Under the pieces are notes generated by a model. The model did no database searches. It was not told the origin of the DNA and saw only the letters and a list, made by a program, of their open reading frames with translations. The translations under genes were made by a program, and so were the position numbers. Shown here piece after piece: positions 41,901 to 56,900 of a DNA stretch of 64,000 nt. The stretch is from Antedon mediterranea (Eukaryota; Echinodermata; Crinoidea; Comatulida; Antedonidae): assembly GCF_964355755.1 (NCBI RefSeq), contig NC_092670.1, positions 6,099,001 through 6,163,000 on the forward strand, in the 5' to 3' direction. Each line of letters opens with the position of its first letter. The first letter of the stretch is position 1.

Positions 41901-44900
41901 GTCTTGGTATGTGTTGTCCATTACAAAATGTTAGATTATTTGTGTTTTGAAGATGTTTAAAATTCACTAAGTCAAAATGTTTAAAGAATGAAAAGAAAAT
42001 ACTGTAAAAAGCTGTAAAATATACTGTAAAAAAAGCTTTTTTCACAAATTGACATTTGGCGCATTTCACAGGTCGCTCTCATAAGCTTCTACTCACAAAA
42101 GATCTACTTATATATAGAAAAAGCAAAGAGTTTGAGGATCTAGATCTACAAAAACCAATCAAATAAGCCTTTACTGTATTTTCATTATTTAATTTGCTAT
42201 ATATAAAAAACAAGAACTTTAATATTTTTTGCAACCTGCTTTGTAATTACTTATTTTATTAAGTATAATAATGTTTACTGTGCCGGCAACTAACGCATCG
42301 CTCCTTCCATTTCACCGCCTCTAATATGCTAACTACTTGGTTGTAGGATTTTACGGTGAGTATAGTGTATAAAAACATAATAGTTAACCCATATATTCAT
42401 CCAATAGTTACATAACATAATACATTTTCTACTAATTTCTACTCTCTCTCTGTTTATTTTTGTTTTCTTCTCAATCGTCAAAAATATTACTTCTTCTTTA
42501 ATTTCTAATCGTCGTTTAAACACATCTTATCCAGAATATGGGATTCTACATTTTACCATGGTTTTACCGTTTTACCATGGATTCACCATTTTTATCTATA
42601 AACAAAATCTAAATTTAAAATCTCTAAAACTATTGTACTAAATTGTGAACACATACAAAAAACTAATTTACTCTAATTTAAACAAACTTGCAATACCTAC
42701 CATTTCAGTGAATCTCCATGACTGGCAATTTTCTATCTGAAATTTGTATCTCAGTCACAGGCAAGACCGCATAGTGTCTCTCCATCTCTCAATTTCCTTT
42801 CTCAATTTCTAGCTCTATCAATATTTCATTTTAGTTGATTCTTCTCACCTGTTTTTGTTCAGTAATCACTCATTTAATCTCGATTGATTCAATACATACA
42901 TCTAGTTCATATCTTGCATTTAGCATGCACCGCCATAAAACAAGGCTTAGCAGCTCTATAGTTTGTGTAGTTTATAGAGAAGTTTAAAACGAAGCATAAA
43001 ATATTGTTGCATTGGTATGTTTGTTGGTGTATTGGTGATGGTGAAATTGGCGTTGAATTATGGGATGGTTCAGGGTACCTCTGGTTTTGGTATCGGCCTG
43101 CTTAATATTCATGTTTTAAACATATATATTCTTTATAAATGTAATACATGATTGATCGGTTGAAGAATGACAGTATAAGTGCTTCATACTGATAAATTAT
43201 CTAATGGTTGTGATGTGGAGCATGTGTTGGTGTATAAATAGTGACATGTTGGAGGCAGTGCCAACAATTTTTACCAAAGATTGAGATGGTGCTTGACAGC
43301 AAACAAACGCATTTAAAACTTAATTTTCAGTTGAGGTTTGTGATACTGGGTTAGTGATAAAAATAATGATGAATGAAACTGTTGATGTATGGAATTATTA
43401 TTAGTGGTTTAATAAAGTGGGTGGTAGAAAATGTTTTTTTGTGTGTGTGTTATTTTCAGTCTTAATTTGTGTTCGGGTATTGTAATATTATTATGCTTGT
43501 GCTTTTATTTTTATTCTGTATTATTTTGTAATTTGCATGTTTGATAAATTATTATTTACACTTTGCCTGTAATATTGCTGCTTGCAATATAAAATATTCC
43601 GAGCATAAAATAAAGCTAACAAAAGTAAGAATTTGTTTACTAATTACTGGCAATTATTTCTCAACTCAAATAAATTTAGATTGTTTCAATTGTTTTTTTT
43701 TTAATTATTTTTCAAATATTATTTATTTACATCATTATTTATTTTGTATTATGGTGTTATTGTTTTACAATTACATATGAGAGAAAGTCTTGCAATGTTG
43801 CTGAGCTTAGCATTTCAATCAATGTAGGCCTATCTTTAATTCATAACGAATATTATTAACATATAATTAAGCTGTTTTGATGAATTTTAATGAAGTGTAT
43901 TAATGAATACAATGTGCTTGATTAATCACTATAATGAATCACAATCTAGTATTTGATTGTTTGATCCCATGTGACCCAGTTTAATAAGAGTATGTATGTA
44001 TATGACAACTTTAAAATTGTTTTAATTGTAATTTGGTTTGTTAGTCTAGACTGAGCAATTGTTCAGTTCGTTTTATACGACTAAAAAATACTGAAACGCC
44101 TTCCTAATAATACATAACATAAACGGGATGTTTTAACTCTTTCTCTCAATTCAATCAACATCAGTGAGTCACATAGTTTAGGAAACACACCCTTCAGAAA
44201 TTATTTAATTCTACATCTTCATCTGTAGATAATAATATTGTAGCAATATTACTTTAAATCATACTTAATTAAGACACAGATCATTATCTGAGACCAGTGT
44301 TTATCAGCACCTTTTCTTGAAATCTGACTGCCAACTGTGATTACGTTTTAGGGTCCATGTCAAAATTATTCCACTGCAGTTACTGCAGTAAACTATTTTG
44401 TTCACCCTTTAATTTGTTTATGTAATTATTCTGGCCTTTTTTTTTTTTTTTTGGAATCGTACATACTGTTTATTGTAGTGAATGAATCATTAAACTTCTT
44501 TGTTCAAACAAATTAAAACCATGCGTTATTGCAGTAAAAAATATAGTAGGTACATATTTACATGATTTCTTAGATTAATATCGAAGTATTTAAAGCCATC
44601 TTCAATTGGGTAGAAAATGTTATGTTTTATAACAACTTTCTCATATTAAAAAAGTAATGTAAGAAAAATTGTTTTCAAATGTGCTGTTTTTTTTTTTCAT
44701 ATGAAACTGTACCAATAAAATACTTTTTAAAAATGTTAATAATGTCATTGAAACAGGAAAACAAAACATCTTTCCTCTTTCTTTCGAGCTTATTAACATG
44801 AAATTATAAATATTTAATTATTATAAAGTAAGTTGTTGAAGAAGTCATGTTCAAAGGTGTTTGTAATTAGAACAGGTCCAATGTCAGGTCAATGTACTTA

Positions 44901-47900
44901 ACCTAGGAAATGTGATTACATGATTGCCAGATGTTTAATAAGGAATGCAGGTGGTACATCAGATGTGCATGTCTAATATTGACCTTGAAGAAAAGTGGAA
45001 GTGGCCAAGATCAAAAGACAGATTCTCTCCTTTTATCTTGGCCACTTCCACTTTTATTCAAGGTCAATATTTTAGGACTTGTTTCTACTGCATAATATAC
45101 TGATAATGATTGTTTCCAGTGCAATTGTACATCTAAGGCTAGGCCAAGAGGATAGGTCATTAAAAAAGTTTTGGTGAAACTTAAACTTCAGCAAAATATA
45201 GCATATTAGCAACTTATTTTAATTTATATTAAAATATATGTATGTTTACATATCTATAGATGCGTACACTAGCATTACATGCAAACTCTCTCTCTCTCTC
45301 TCTCTTTTAGTATATATTAGTAATTTTAGTTTTAAAAACATTGTTTGCCCTTTAATGCTACTGTAGACCATAGAGATATTATAATATCTCTATATGTAGA
45401 CTTGTATTCTTAATGGACAAATCTATACTTCCGTCATCGTCATACCAAAATATTAGGTTTATATATCTCCTGAGAGCTGTTGAACATTAGAGATACCTGA
45501 AATGTTTATTACCGTTTAAGTAAATTTTTATGTTTAGATTGTGAAAAACTATTCAAAAATCTATCATTAATTTCAAGAAGGATAATATTTTTTTTATTGA
45601 AAAAAAAAGCATAATAATTGTAAATTGATATTTGTAATCTGATATTGAAACAAGAGATTTTTTACACATTTTATGTACAGATTGACTTTGACATGCCAAT
45701 ACTTTATTGAAAGTAATGTATTTTAATATTTATAAATATAGTATGATTCAATATATATATAAATCAATATATACATGCTCTCATATAATTTTATACACAG
45801 TTGGTTTATCTATTGACAGCATATTTTTTATAATTCTTGATTGATGTAAAAAGTAAAGTTGACATATAAAATCAAGATAATTGAATTATGACAAATTTCA
45901 CTTGTAAGAGAGTTGACTGATAGATTGACGAGTGGCACTATGCAAATCTTAATTAGTGATCCCTCCTCTGTATGTATTTGCCTACAGGCAAGTTGAAGAA
46001 CTTGAACCTTTAAGTAAGTTGTAAAAATGGATATCAAGATTTTATGTCAAAAAAGTTTGACTACCTTGTTGAAATTTAAGTATATATGTATACGTTTTGT
46101 TCGTAAACTATAAAAAAAATCTGTTTAATTTATTCAAATTTGAAGATAGCACATTTGAATAAATTGCATAATAGATATACTTTGTTGTGCGAACAAAATC
46201 AGTTACCATTGAACCACAAGAATAGGAGGATATTAGCTAAGCACCAACCTGAGTGCGTTTAGTAGCCGCTTATTCAAGTTTTTAAGAATTAATGTAGGAA
46301 AGTACTTGATGCACACCATAAAATATGGAAGATATAGTTTACCAAATGTTTGAAAGATTCAACCTGAGGGCGTTTAGTAGCTGCTTATCAAAATTTTAAG
46401 AATGAATATAGGAAAGTACACATTATAATATGAAAGATTTACCGAGCTTTACAAAGATTCTTCCCACATAGCTTCACATCTTATTTAATTCACCTTGTTA
46501 TCTAGCGACATCTTCGTGCCAGGATGAAGAAACTTGACATTGACAGAACCAAGATGCTTTCCCAATGAAACTTTAGATAATGTCAAAGAAATGAAACTCA
46601 TCAATTTGTCAGTATTTCGCTTTCTTTAAACAAATTTATACCATCTTGTCAGCAACGGTTTACTCAATCATTTAAGAAAAAGTTGAAAGTAATAAACCAA
46701 TATTAGGTTCCTTTTAAAAAAATTATACCACCTTGATCATTTAAGAACAACATACTATTTTATTCGTTAAATTTTAAAATATGATAAAAACATAATGAAA
46801 GATAATTAATACTTGAAGTTTATAACACATTTTCTTCTTGTTCAGATATTAATTTTTAAAAACTTTTTAAATTATCTGGCACATATTTCTATTGTTGGAG
46901 CTTAAAAATTGTTAAAAGAAGAATGAGTATAATGAATAGAGTTTATGTAGCAAGTATATGTCATCAGTTTAGTAAATAGAATTGTATAATTATTACTATT
47001 AGTAGGCATATTTTTCTTTTTGCAAAGTACCCCTTTTACATTGCCTAGCAAAATTCATAGAGTTGATATAAAGTTTGTGGTACACCATGTAGGTTGTTCT
47101 AAAAATTTAACTTTTGAGGCAATCGAAGAGTGATCGCTCTGGTGTGTGTGTATATACTCCCGAGTATTGCTAGGCGATGTGAAAGTGGTATTAAAAAAGA
47201 AATAGAAAAGGGTTAATGTGCTTAGAACTAACTATGAATAAAACATTAATGCAAAGTTAAACTAACCTTGAAGCTAGGTTCTAGGTTAGCGCAATGCAAG
47301 TAATTTTACCAATCACGAAACCAATGGATTATCTGAACAGTTGCGTGTGATTGGTCAACTCACTTGCGTTGCACATACAGTACGCCATTTTATTGTTTCC
47401 AAGTGAAAACTTTAGCTTTAGGTGGAAATTCAGAATTAAGAATAGATTACCATCATCCAAAGCATGTGTGTGTTTTCACCCCTGTGCCTTAATATTTACA
47501 CATTTTTATTTAATTTTGTGTAATTGTGAAATAAAATGTGGTTATGTTGCTTGCTTTTGTGCAATGGTATTATTTTTTGCTTTGTTTTATTTTATTTACA
47601 AGTAAATGTTTATTTTTTATATTTATTACTAAAATTAAAAATTGGATGATCGTCAACAAACAAATTATTAATATTAGGAAAGAAATTTTAATGTAGTATT
47701 TAAGTAATTTTTCATAAACAAAACAAGATTTCTGAAATGAAAATCTAATATATTTTACTGATCGTTTTTAAATGACAATTAATTTTATTCATATAAAAAA
47801 AAAAAAGTTTGAAAAAATACCTTTTTACTGATAAACATTTTGGAATTGCTATTTCTCAGAATCACCTGATTTAAAATGATCTAAGAAAAAAATGTTTGTT

Positions 47901-50900
47901 TCCTCTTTTGAAAATATGCTAAAACTATTTCTAAACCATATTTGCGAGGGTAACAGATAATAAACAGGATGTACCATATACACTGCATCTAGTCTGAAAG
48001 TGAAACACATTTATGGAGATTCCCACTCATCATTTCATAAAATTTATTAATAAATATTACATAAGGGGTTTTTTTATCATCTATAATTTCCTCCTTTAGT
48101 ATTTTATTGTTTGTTGTGGTTATGATGAAGGTAAGACGTGGTATATTAAAGGTTAAGAAATCTGTTATTTTCGAAACTGAATATGGTTATTTTTTTCCTG
48201 GCAGGGAGTTGGAACGGTTAAAGGCTGAAGCCAAATTGAGAGAATTGGAGGAATTGCAGGCTAAGGTAATGATGAGCTTTTATATTATACTACGTACCCA
48301 GTTTTATTTTTATACACTATAAAATAATATTTTTTTTAAATAATTACAATACATTTTAATAAAAAAATGTATATATAGTAGGCCTCGATCCATCCCCATC
48401 AGAGTATGTGGTCTATTTTAAAATGTATATGGTTGAGATTGACACTTATCTGAAAATTCATCTGTAAAGTCTTTAAAATGTGTTGAAATTCAAAATTAGT
48501 TACATGTATTTCATTCAATTCTGATATTTTTTAGAGAAAAAGTTTAATTGGACAAACATTCAATGTACAAACGGAGATAACAAGCTCCTAATAATAATAA
48601 TAATAATATTATATTATATTACATTTTTCAAATGTTCATAAAAAGTACATATCACAATTCATCTTGCCAGGAGCAAGTAATAGGCATGAGTCCAAACAGA
48701 AAACTACTCTTACTCCATCATTACTTATAAAATACAAAAATAACAAAACTAAACTAAAGTACCGTAAGTAGCACAAATTAAGTAAAAAAAAAAAAAAAAA
48801 CAGTTTTTAATTAAGTTATAATGAGACACGCCAATTAAAAATAAGCTGCATTGAATGAACAATATAAACAATTACAACTCAATATTTTGAGATCAAATGT
48901 TTGGTGAGTTGGGCTTTAAAGTCTGAAATTGTAGCACATTGTTTAATTTAATTGGGAAGTTGTTCCCATAATCTATAAAATCCATAAAAATAAAAAACGA
49001 TGAATTTTAAAATGTATTAGTCTTAGCCTTCCTAACACGCTAAAACAAAACAATGATTATAAAAACTTTACAATTATAGATCTTAATTATTTTGCGGAAT
49101 AGATTTAGAGCCCTGTGATTTTAACAGTTACTTAATTATTATATATGAACAAATTTGAATCCATTGATGTGCTGTGTCTACTACAGTGCTTGCCATGGCG
49201 ACCTACTTCGTATCAACAAATCAACTATAGACACTTAGTCATCTTTTTTATAAACTAATCCTTCGTGTTTCAATTATCTTGAATAAGTTTACTACTGTCA
49301 GGTTTAGAATACGTATCTAGTTATTAAGCAATGTTTTTTAATTGTAATTGACAAAGTTAATGCCATGTTGAAGTCACTGATTATTATGTTTGAAACAATC
49401 AGAAAAATGAAAGGCTGTTTTTTATATAGTCTGAACTTAATTTGTTATCAGTCAAATCTAATAATGAAATTTGAGATATACAAACATATAATGAATATTA
49501 TAACACATTACATTAACCTCAATAGTTATTAGCAACCATTCCAAGTTGTAGTTTTGATAAAGAAGTGATTGCATCCCTAGCCTAGCTACTTCTCTCTTTG
49601 AAGAACAATGTTGCTAAAATAGTGTTCCCACACAAATAGAGTTATGGAAAAATGTGTTCTTCAGGATAAGCGTGGAACTGGCAAACAACACTATTTAATG
49701 ATTTAATGCTTCCTAATACTGTGAATTCAGGCAGATTGTAAACCAATCATTACAATGTGTTGCAAATTGGTAATGTTGCCCTGAACACTTAATTCCATGT
49801 TCTTGATGAAATCGCCCTACTACCAGTGTGTCGGCAACTGCTCTTGAACTTTTCAATCAGTTTTTAAGAATATTATTATCAAGTTAGATAATCTCAGAAA
49901 ATGGCCTTGGAACAATGGGATGTTATCCTCATTTGTACTGTAAAATCGGTTTGAAGCAGTCATTTAGTGTTGGGAGCTGGATCAGACTAAACTTGGGAGT
50001 TCTTTAGTTTATCATGATAGATATCGGAATTAGTGCCATCATTATAAAGGTAGTATAGTTACAGTTCCTTACTGATATTGGCTTTTCATCAGTTGACACT
50101 AGTACTCATCCGGATAATATTGCTGGAAAAATATACATTCTGTTTAGTAACTTCCTAAAAAAACTTTGTTTGAATCCAACTTCACATTGCTGATGAAATT
50201 TAATGACATAATTAATATTAAATATTTTATTGAAATTACTCTAAATCAAATATTTTAGAGGTATTTATCTGTAATGATATACTTTGTATCGGCTCTATTT
50301 AGCTTTCAATAGTATATTAGCCCAATTTATGGCCTTGAATGACGTTTTTTTCTTAATCAGAGTGTTTATGATTATGATGATGATAAGAATAAAGTATCTT
50401 TAATTTTATTTGCAGCTTGAGGAAGATGCCCGCATCAAAGCAGAAGAGGAGGCTGCTAAGAAAAAGAGAGAAGAAGAAGAAAGGCAAAGAGTATTAGAGA
50501 AAGCAAAGGCAATAGAGGCAGCTAAACGTCTGGAAGAAGAACAGGCTAAAATTAGGGTAAATCTATATTATAAGACTAGAAAAAGCGTTTTTACATTTGT
50601 TCATCACATTTTTCCTACTGCAGACATCTATGTCAAAATGTAATTGGGAAAGTTTAAAACCTGGCAACTACCCTGGGTGGGAGGGAGTGGTATATTTCCT
50701 AACTTTATATATTTTATTGATTAAAAATGTAATTAATTACCATGTTGATAAAATGAAAAGAGGTCAAGTTTGAGTCTAAGTTGACATGTTTTGATTTTTG
50801 CATATTTTTTATATATTTAATATATAATATTAGTTTTCCAACAAAATGTATTATTATTATTATTATTATTATTATTTGATAATACTGATTTCATCTGAAA

Positions 50901-53900
50901 AAACATGTTTCTCTCTATTTTTCAGTCTTTTCTCCATATATTTATTACTTAATTATTATTTATTTAAACTTTAATAACCGTAATATGAAAAGGAAAAGAG
51001 ATAGGAATTAGAAATACATAGAAAGCACCTGATAGGAAATGCTATGTGTAGGTGTGTATTTGGAAATGTACTTAAGTGTGGAACTTAAATGTTGTATTTC
51101 ATCTCTAATTATTTGAAACTTGAAAATGTCCCAAATTTTCCCCTAATATTTAGGATTCAGAAAATGTTTCCCAGGTTTCAGAAAAGAGCATAAGCTTTTT
51201 GAACTAGACAGGCTAGTAGTGCATTAACCACCAAGCTACAGTCCCACTTCAATCAAATCACTATGGTTATATTATAATTATAAAAGTCAGAGTAATGACT
51301 TCATGTATGTGCTATTTGTTTTTCTTTCAGGCTGAGGAAGAAAGACTAAAATTAGAGAATGAATTGAGGTTTGTAATTATAAATGTATTCAACTTCTTAG
51401 TATATACACAAAAAAATTATCATTTTAAACAATTTCTACAATTTTATATCTATAGTTACTCCCAAGAAAAATAAAGAAAACAAATGTATACCGTGAACCC
51501 CCATTTAACTGATAAAAAAGTGCTTTTTATAACCCAAAATTTAGGAAACATAGGGAAAACACATGAATGTATGACGAATAGGAATGCCTGCACCTGCCCT
51601 TTACCTCTTAATATGCTCCAGTACCTTCCTGGATTTTCCCGTTTTCCATTACCAAATTATTTTGAGACAACATAATCTCCTTGATTTCCTGTTCATTTTT
51701 TCTTTTTGAATATCATTCATAATAACAAAAACAAAAATAGATTATCTATGATCAACATTGTTTTAATATAGTAATTATATTAAAAAGGTTTTTCATGTTA
51801 TTAGGAGTTAAATCAATCAATCAATCAAATATGTTATAAAAAAGGGTTTTTTCTATTTAAAATTTACCTATTAATTATTATAATAATCAAATTTGTTCTA
51901 CTTATATTGATACTATTAATTTCAATGTAAATTGCTAGGGCAATGTACAGTATATTATAATCATGTTGGCATTTTGTGCCATTTTAATACCAAAACACAG
52001 TCAGAAATATTACAAATTTATTACTGTTATTTATCTTAATGTTTCACATACCTCAACTGTGTCCTGTGTGTAGCCAAACAGTCTTTGATCTAATCCCCCT
52101 GATGATGATTAAAGCCAGCCAATGTTACATGTCTGCTAACAAGTGCTTGTTGTAGTAATAATCGGTTCCTGTCGGCAATTTGCAGTACATTTTATCTATA
52201 TAGCACTTTGTGTACTTCTCGATTTGCTTTTAACGATTTTTGTTTTCACACATATGTTTTGCAATTCATTTTCATATAAATAAAACCAAAATGTTTGAAA
52301 TTGTTTTATAGAAATAATCAAATTTAAAGTACTCTAATTGAATAATTATCAGAAACTATGATCGTTTGCACATTTCAATACTAAACTGTAAGCTGGACAG
52401 CTGTTGATTACTGGATACATACAATTGATGTAATTTGCCTAAATTTCAAACAAATAAACTATTTTTCAACCTACAAAAATATAGCCTACTCCAACAATAA
52501 AATACACACCATCATGATAGTATTCAATATGTCAACATTATGTCATCATTGAAAACAAACTGATTATTGTTTATTTATTGCAATAACCATAATGCCGAAC
52601 CCTTTGTAAACCATGCCCCCACTGGTTAAATCTAGGAGCCCCAGATTTTGAGCAGAAATTACCCAGTGTTGAAGGGGCCTCTTAAGAGGGCTAAACCAGG
52701 GGCCTTTGTTCTTGCGTTACGCCACTGCATGCCCCATGGTCGTGCCGGGTGTTTACCCTATTTTACAATGTGTTTGTAGATCAACTTGGCTGAACATAAG
52801 TTAGGCATTTCTCATCTACCTTTACACATCACATATTCAGTGTGTGCAGAGAAGTTTAAAATACCCAAGTAAACCTAGTGTCGTGTGCAATATGCGATTG
52901 AGATTTTGAACTTAAGCACATTTGCTATTGATACCAACCATAAATATCAAATTGAAATTATAAAAAAATTTTCATAATGTTAATTTCTAGAATTCGACGT
53001 GAAGAAGAAGCATTGAGACTGGAGAAGGAGGAGGCAGAACGTCTTGTCGAGGAGAAACGACTTGAAGAGGAAGTTCGTAGGCGTGAGGAGGAGTTAGCGT
53101 ATGCTATGCAACAGGTCATGACTCACTTTGATGATAGTATTGCACAGGTATCCATCTGCTTGGCTTCTATATCTTTACATAATTCTTTCTCATTTCGTTT
53201 GTTTGTTTGTTTGCTTCTTGTTCCTGTATACCCAAATTATAATATACACATAAGGTGGCTGTGAACAGTGTGCTTCGTGTGTTGAGGGTTCAATGTTTTT
53301 CAGTTATTGAAACATGATATTTAGATAAATAGATAATTAGTTTACCAAAATGTATTAAGAATTTGTCTCTTGCACAACTTTTCGCCAAAGACAGTACCGT
53401 ATTACGATCGTCTGCACATGTCTAATAGACCAACATACCTAGTGCGCTTCTAATATTCGGGATTCATGTTCAATGTGATGAGATTCAATCAAAATGTTGA
53501 TTGGTTTGTGAGCATGTACACATTTGTTATACTCCAGCTTTGAATTGGTACAATGTTGTGTGAATTAAAACAATTTCGGTAACTTACATTTCTAAGATTT
53601 AATGAGTGAGTTATTATAAAAGTAGATTAAGGTTGTTAGGTTGATACAAACAATCTATTATATCTGATAGAATAGAAACACCTTTTTAATCAATTTAGTA
53701 TTAATAATAACTATTATTATAATAAAATAGTTAAACTACTAGAAGAATCTATAAACTTGCAAAAAAACAAATTTTTAGTTTGCACTTAATAATATTATTT
53801 TATTTAAACAATACTTATTTTAAAAACATCTAAAAATATAAATCCACTTTTTAGAAGTAGTATTCAATGACTAACTACAGATGCTAATGCATATAAAAGT

Positions 53901-56900
53901 ATTATTGTTTTCAGCTAATACACCCCACAAAAACAGAACACATGCCCACAAAATATCACTTGATGGTGATGGTATTTCACAAAAGTTGATTTATAATATA
54001 TATTTTTTTTAAATCACAAGAAAAAAATATTATCACTTTAAGCTCATCTGAGGAGGTAAACCTACTTCTAACTAAGCAAATTATTCAGCCAAAAATTTTG
54101 AAATTCAAGTATAAACCCATGTCCTAAATTAATTATTCTGTATATAATTCTTCACTTTACGCATGAAAAAGACCTAAAATTCAACCAATCCAACTCTCTT
54201 TTTCCATAAATTAATAATTATAAATAAGTATTATAGTTTTTTAATTATATAATAGTTATAATATAATCATTATCTTCATTAATTAAAGTACCTTAGTATT
54301 GCTATTAGTAGATAAGGTGTGGCACTACCATTTAATAATATGGGAATAATAAAGCCGCCTGACAATTTTTCACTGCCAAACTTTTTCAGTTAAGAGAAAT
54401 CATGTGTAGAAATTTGGCAGGACAATTAATTAGAGCAACTATTTGGGGGGGGGGGGGGGGTAATTCATCCCAATACAGAGGTCTCAGTAGACTAGACCTA
54501 CTACAGATAGTGCCACCCCTGTTGTAATAGATTGTTTTTTAGGCCAATATTATATTTTATGCATTTTACATGTAATTCATTTACTTACTTACAGTTGAAT
54601 TCTCCCTCCGATCTAAATTTAGACAAATATTATGGTGACATGGTAAGAATAGTAGAAACATTACCTACATCTTTAGCAATCTAGTGTTCTGGTCTTGAAA
54701 AAAAAATAACCATTCATTTTACTGTTTGAATTAATCTATTTTAATCTTTAGAATCAGTATTTTTGCTGAAATCATTATCCATACCCTTACCACACAAAAG
54801 ATAAATTCAACTTGGTTGATAACCTCTGACATGGGAAGTGTGATTTGCACTAGATTTTCTCTAAAAAAAATTGGGAAAACTCACCCATGGATTGTTGTTA
54901 CTTGATATTTTCATTGACAAATATATTTCTTTACTGAAGTATGTATTTCTCTTTGGAGGATACAGGCTTCACTGACAGTCTGTGTATCCCTCAACTGTAC
55001 CTGCTACCTCGTAGGCTCATGTAGCCTTTATTTCCTTTAAAAATTATAAAAAGAATGATATAAAAGACAAAAATGTATCACAAATGAGTAGACTTATTTT
55101 CCACTCAAGGTTTGTTGCTAAGGTGAATTTTAATGTGTGGCTTAACTTTTTTTTCATCCGTGTGTTTATTATAGCTATTCTAGATTCCTTGTAGGCCTAT
55201 ACTTCCAGTTTAATTAATAACTAATTAACACATTAATTAATAATTAGAATACGACTAAAAGTTCTCTCTTTTTTAATGTTAAAAGTAGTGTGTGTTTTCC
55301 TGACGTTGTTTGTTTTTATTGTTTGTCAGATATATTCTAACAAATTAGATTGCAGTTCTTCCTGTAGACATCAAATGTTTGTATATAAATGTATTTTGGA
55401 AATGTTTCTATGATCTTCCATTACTCTCTCTCATTACTGCTTTGCTGACACATATATATATAATGCACCTAAGTAGATAGTTTGAAATGCCTTCATAGTT
55501 TGAAATCACACTCACCTACAAGTATAGCTCTAGTATAATAACTCACCCACTTTTCACAATTAATCAGGTGTGTGCTCACTCTATATTGAATCCTAATAAT
55601 ACATTTCTACTGGATTTAACTTGAGATCTCTGCAGCTATCATTCTTTACTTCTTACATGATTAGAGTGTTGCTGCAGTAATTATTCTTCCTGCAGTAGCC
55701 TAAATGGTGCAAATTTGAGCATTATCTTCATTTCAATAAACAGAATTGTAGGCCTAGGCCTGGTAAACTGCCTCAAGCATTGTAATTAGTATGGTGGTTT
55801 AAATTAGTTATTCTTGACCTGGACTCTTATTGTCTAATATTGTGGTGGATCTCTGCTTAACTTTAAGGCTAAAGCAACTTATCAGTACGCTATTGAGTAT
55901 GCGGTCATATACTCCAATTCACATACTATGTCTGTACTATGAAATGCCTAGTGCAAACATATATACTGTGTTCAGATCAGCATCTGTACAATAATAAAGT
56001 ATAAATTACCAACATATCCATGCACATACCTACATCTATCTTATTGATGCTATGCAATCTTATTTGTATACATCTGAACATCTCTAAATTCACTTCATAT
56101 ACTTTCATACAATCAAATCAATCAAAATGTGATATGTTTAATACTGACTATATTATGATAAACTTTGAAAGTGGTCAGTTGCAATGCTATCACAACACAG
56201 AGTGTGTGTATTCTTTTGTACATTATAAATTGATCAAAACATACTTCTTATTAAAATCCCTTTAGCATGCATTGCTTTATATCAAAATATGTATTTACTA
56301 ATATTATATGATGCAGTATGTTTGTTATGAATATTAATTTATATTTACAGCTTGGTAGTTTTATTAATTAATATTTTTCAATGAATATAATAATTTGTAT
56401 GTTGTATAACCACTGTCGCATTTAATACAATTTTATACTGTGATAAATACCAGTGACCTTTGAACTTCTACCCATCATCCTTTAGTGTGTTTTTTTATTG
56501 ATCTCTTTGCACAGTGTTATGATAGTTGTTGTAATTAACCAGTTGATATTTAACTACATTGTTGTTTAAAACAAGATACTATTACCGGTATAATTAGTAT
56601 TTTAACACAATTAAAAATATTATGTTAACCCAAATGATTCCATTTTTGACATAGGCCTACTTATAAACGTAAATAATGTCTCTCCCTGATATAAAAAGGG
56701 TCAATATTGATGACTTTTTATTGATTTTGATCATGATAGTTTGAGGAAGCAGATCAGGATTCCGAATACCAAGATGATGATCCAGATGAAGACAGTGTCT
56801 CTCGTAAATCTGATGACCTCCAGTACTGGGAGGGATATCTTAATATGAAATGTGGTACAGTGCTGAAATTAGTTTATTCTTATTAAAATAGATAATCGAT

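Larger units (their letters stand above)
41342..48204. other. Intron, 6.9 kb
   Basis: Holds repeat family A copy 2 (44350-44600), a strong hairpin (44975-45071), a (CT)n run (45286-45305), a perfect palindrome (45370-45393) and imperfect inverted repeats (46085-46200 and 47289-47374). A 115-base tandem duplication is at 46245-46445. A C/T-rich stretch with TTTACCATGG repeats is near 42420-42590. No exon was found. Confidence 0.75.

Noticed and set aside
54966-55040. Possible extra linker exon after ATACAG ([17 protein letters not shown]...)
   Set aside because: Cys-rich content unlike any myosin linker and no convincing donor.
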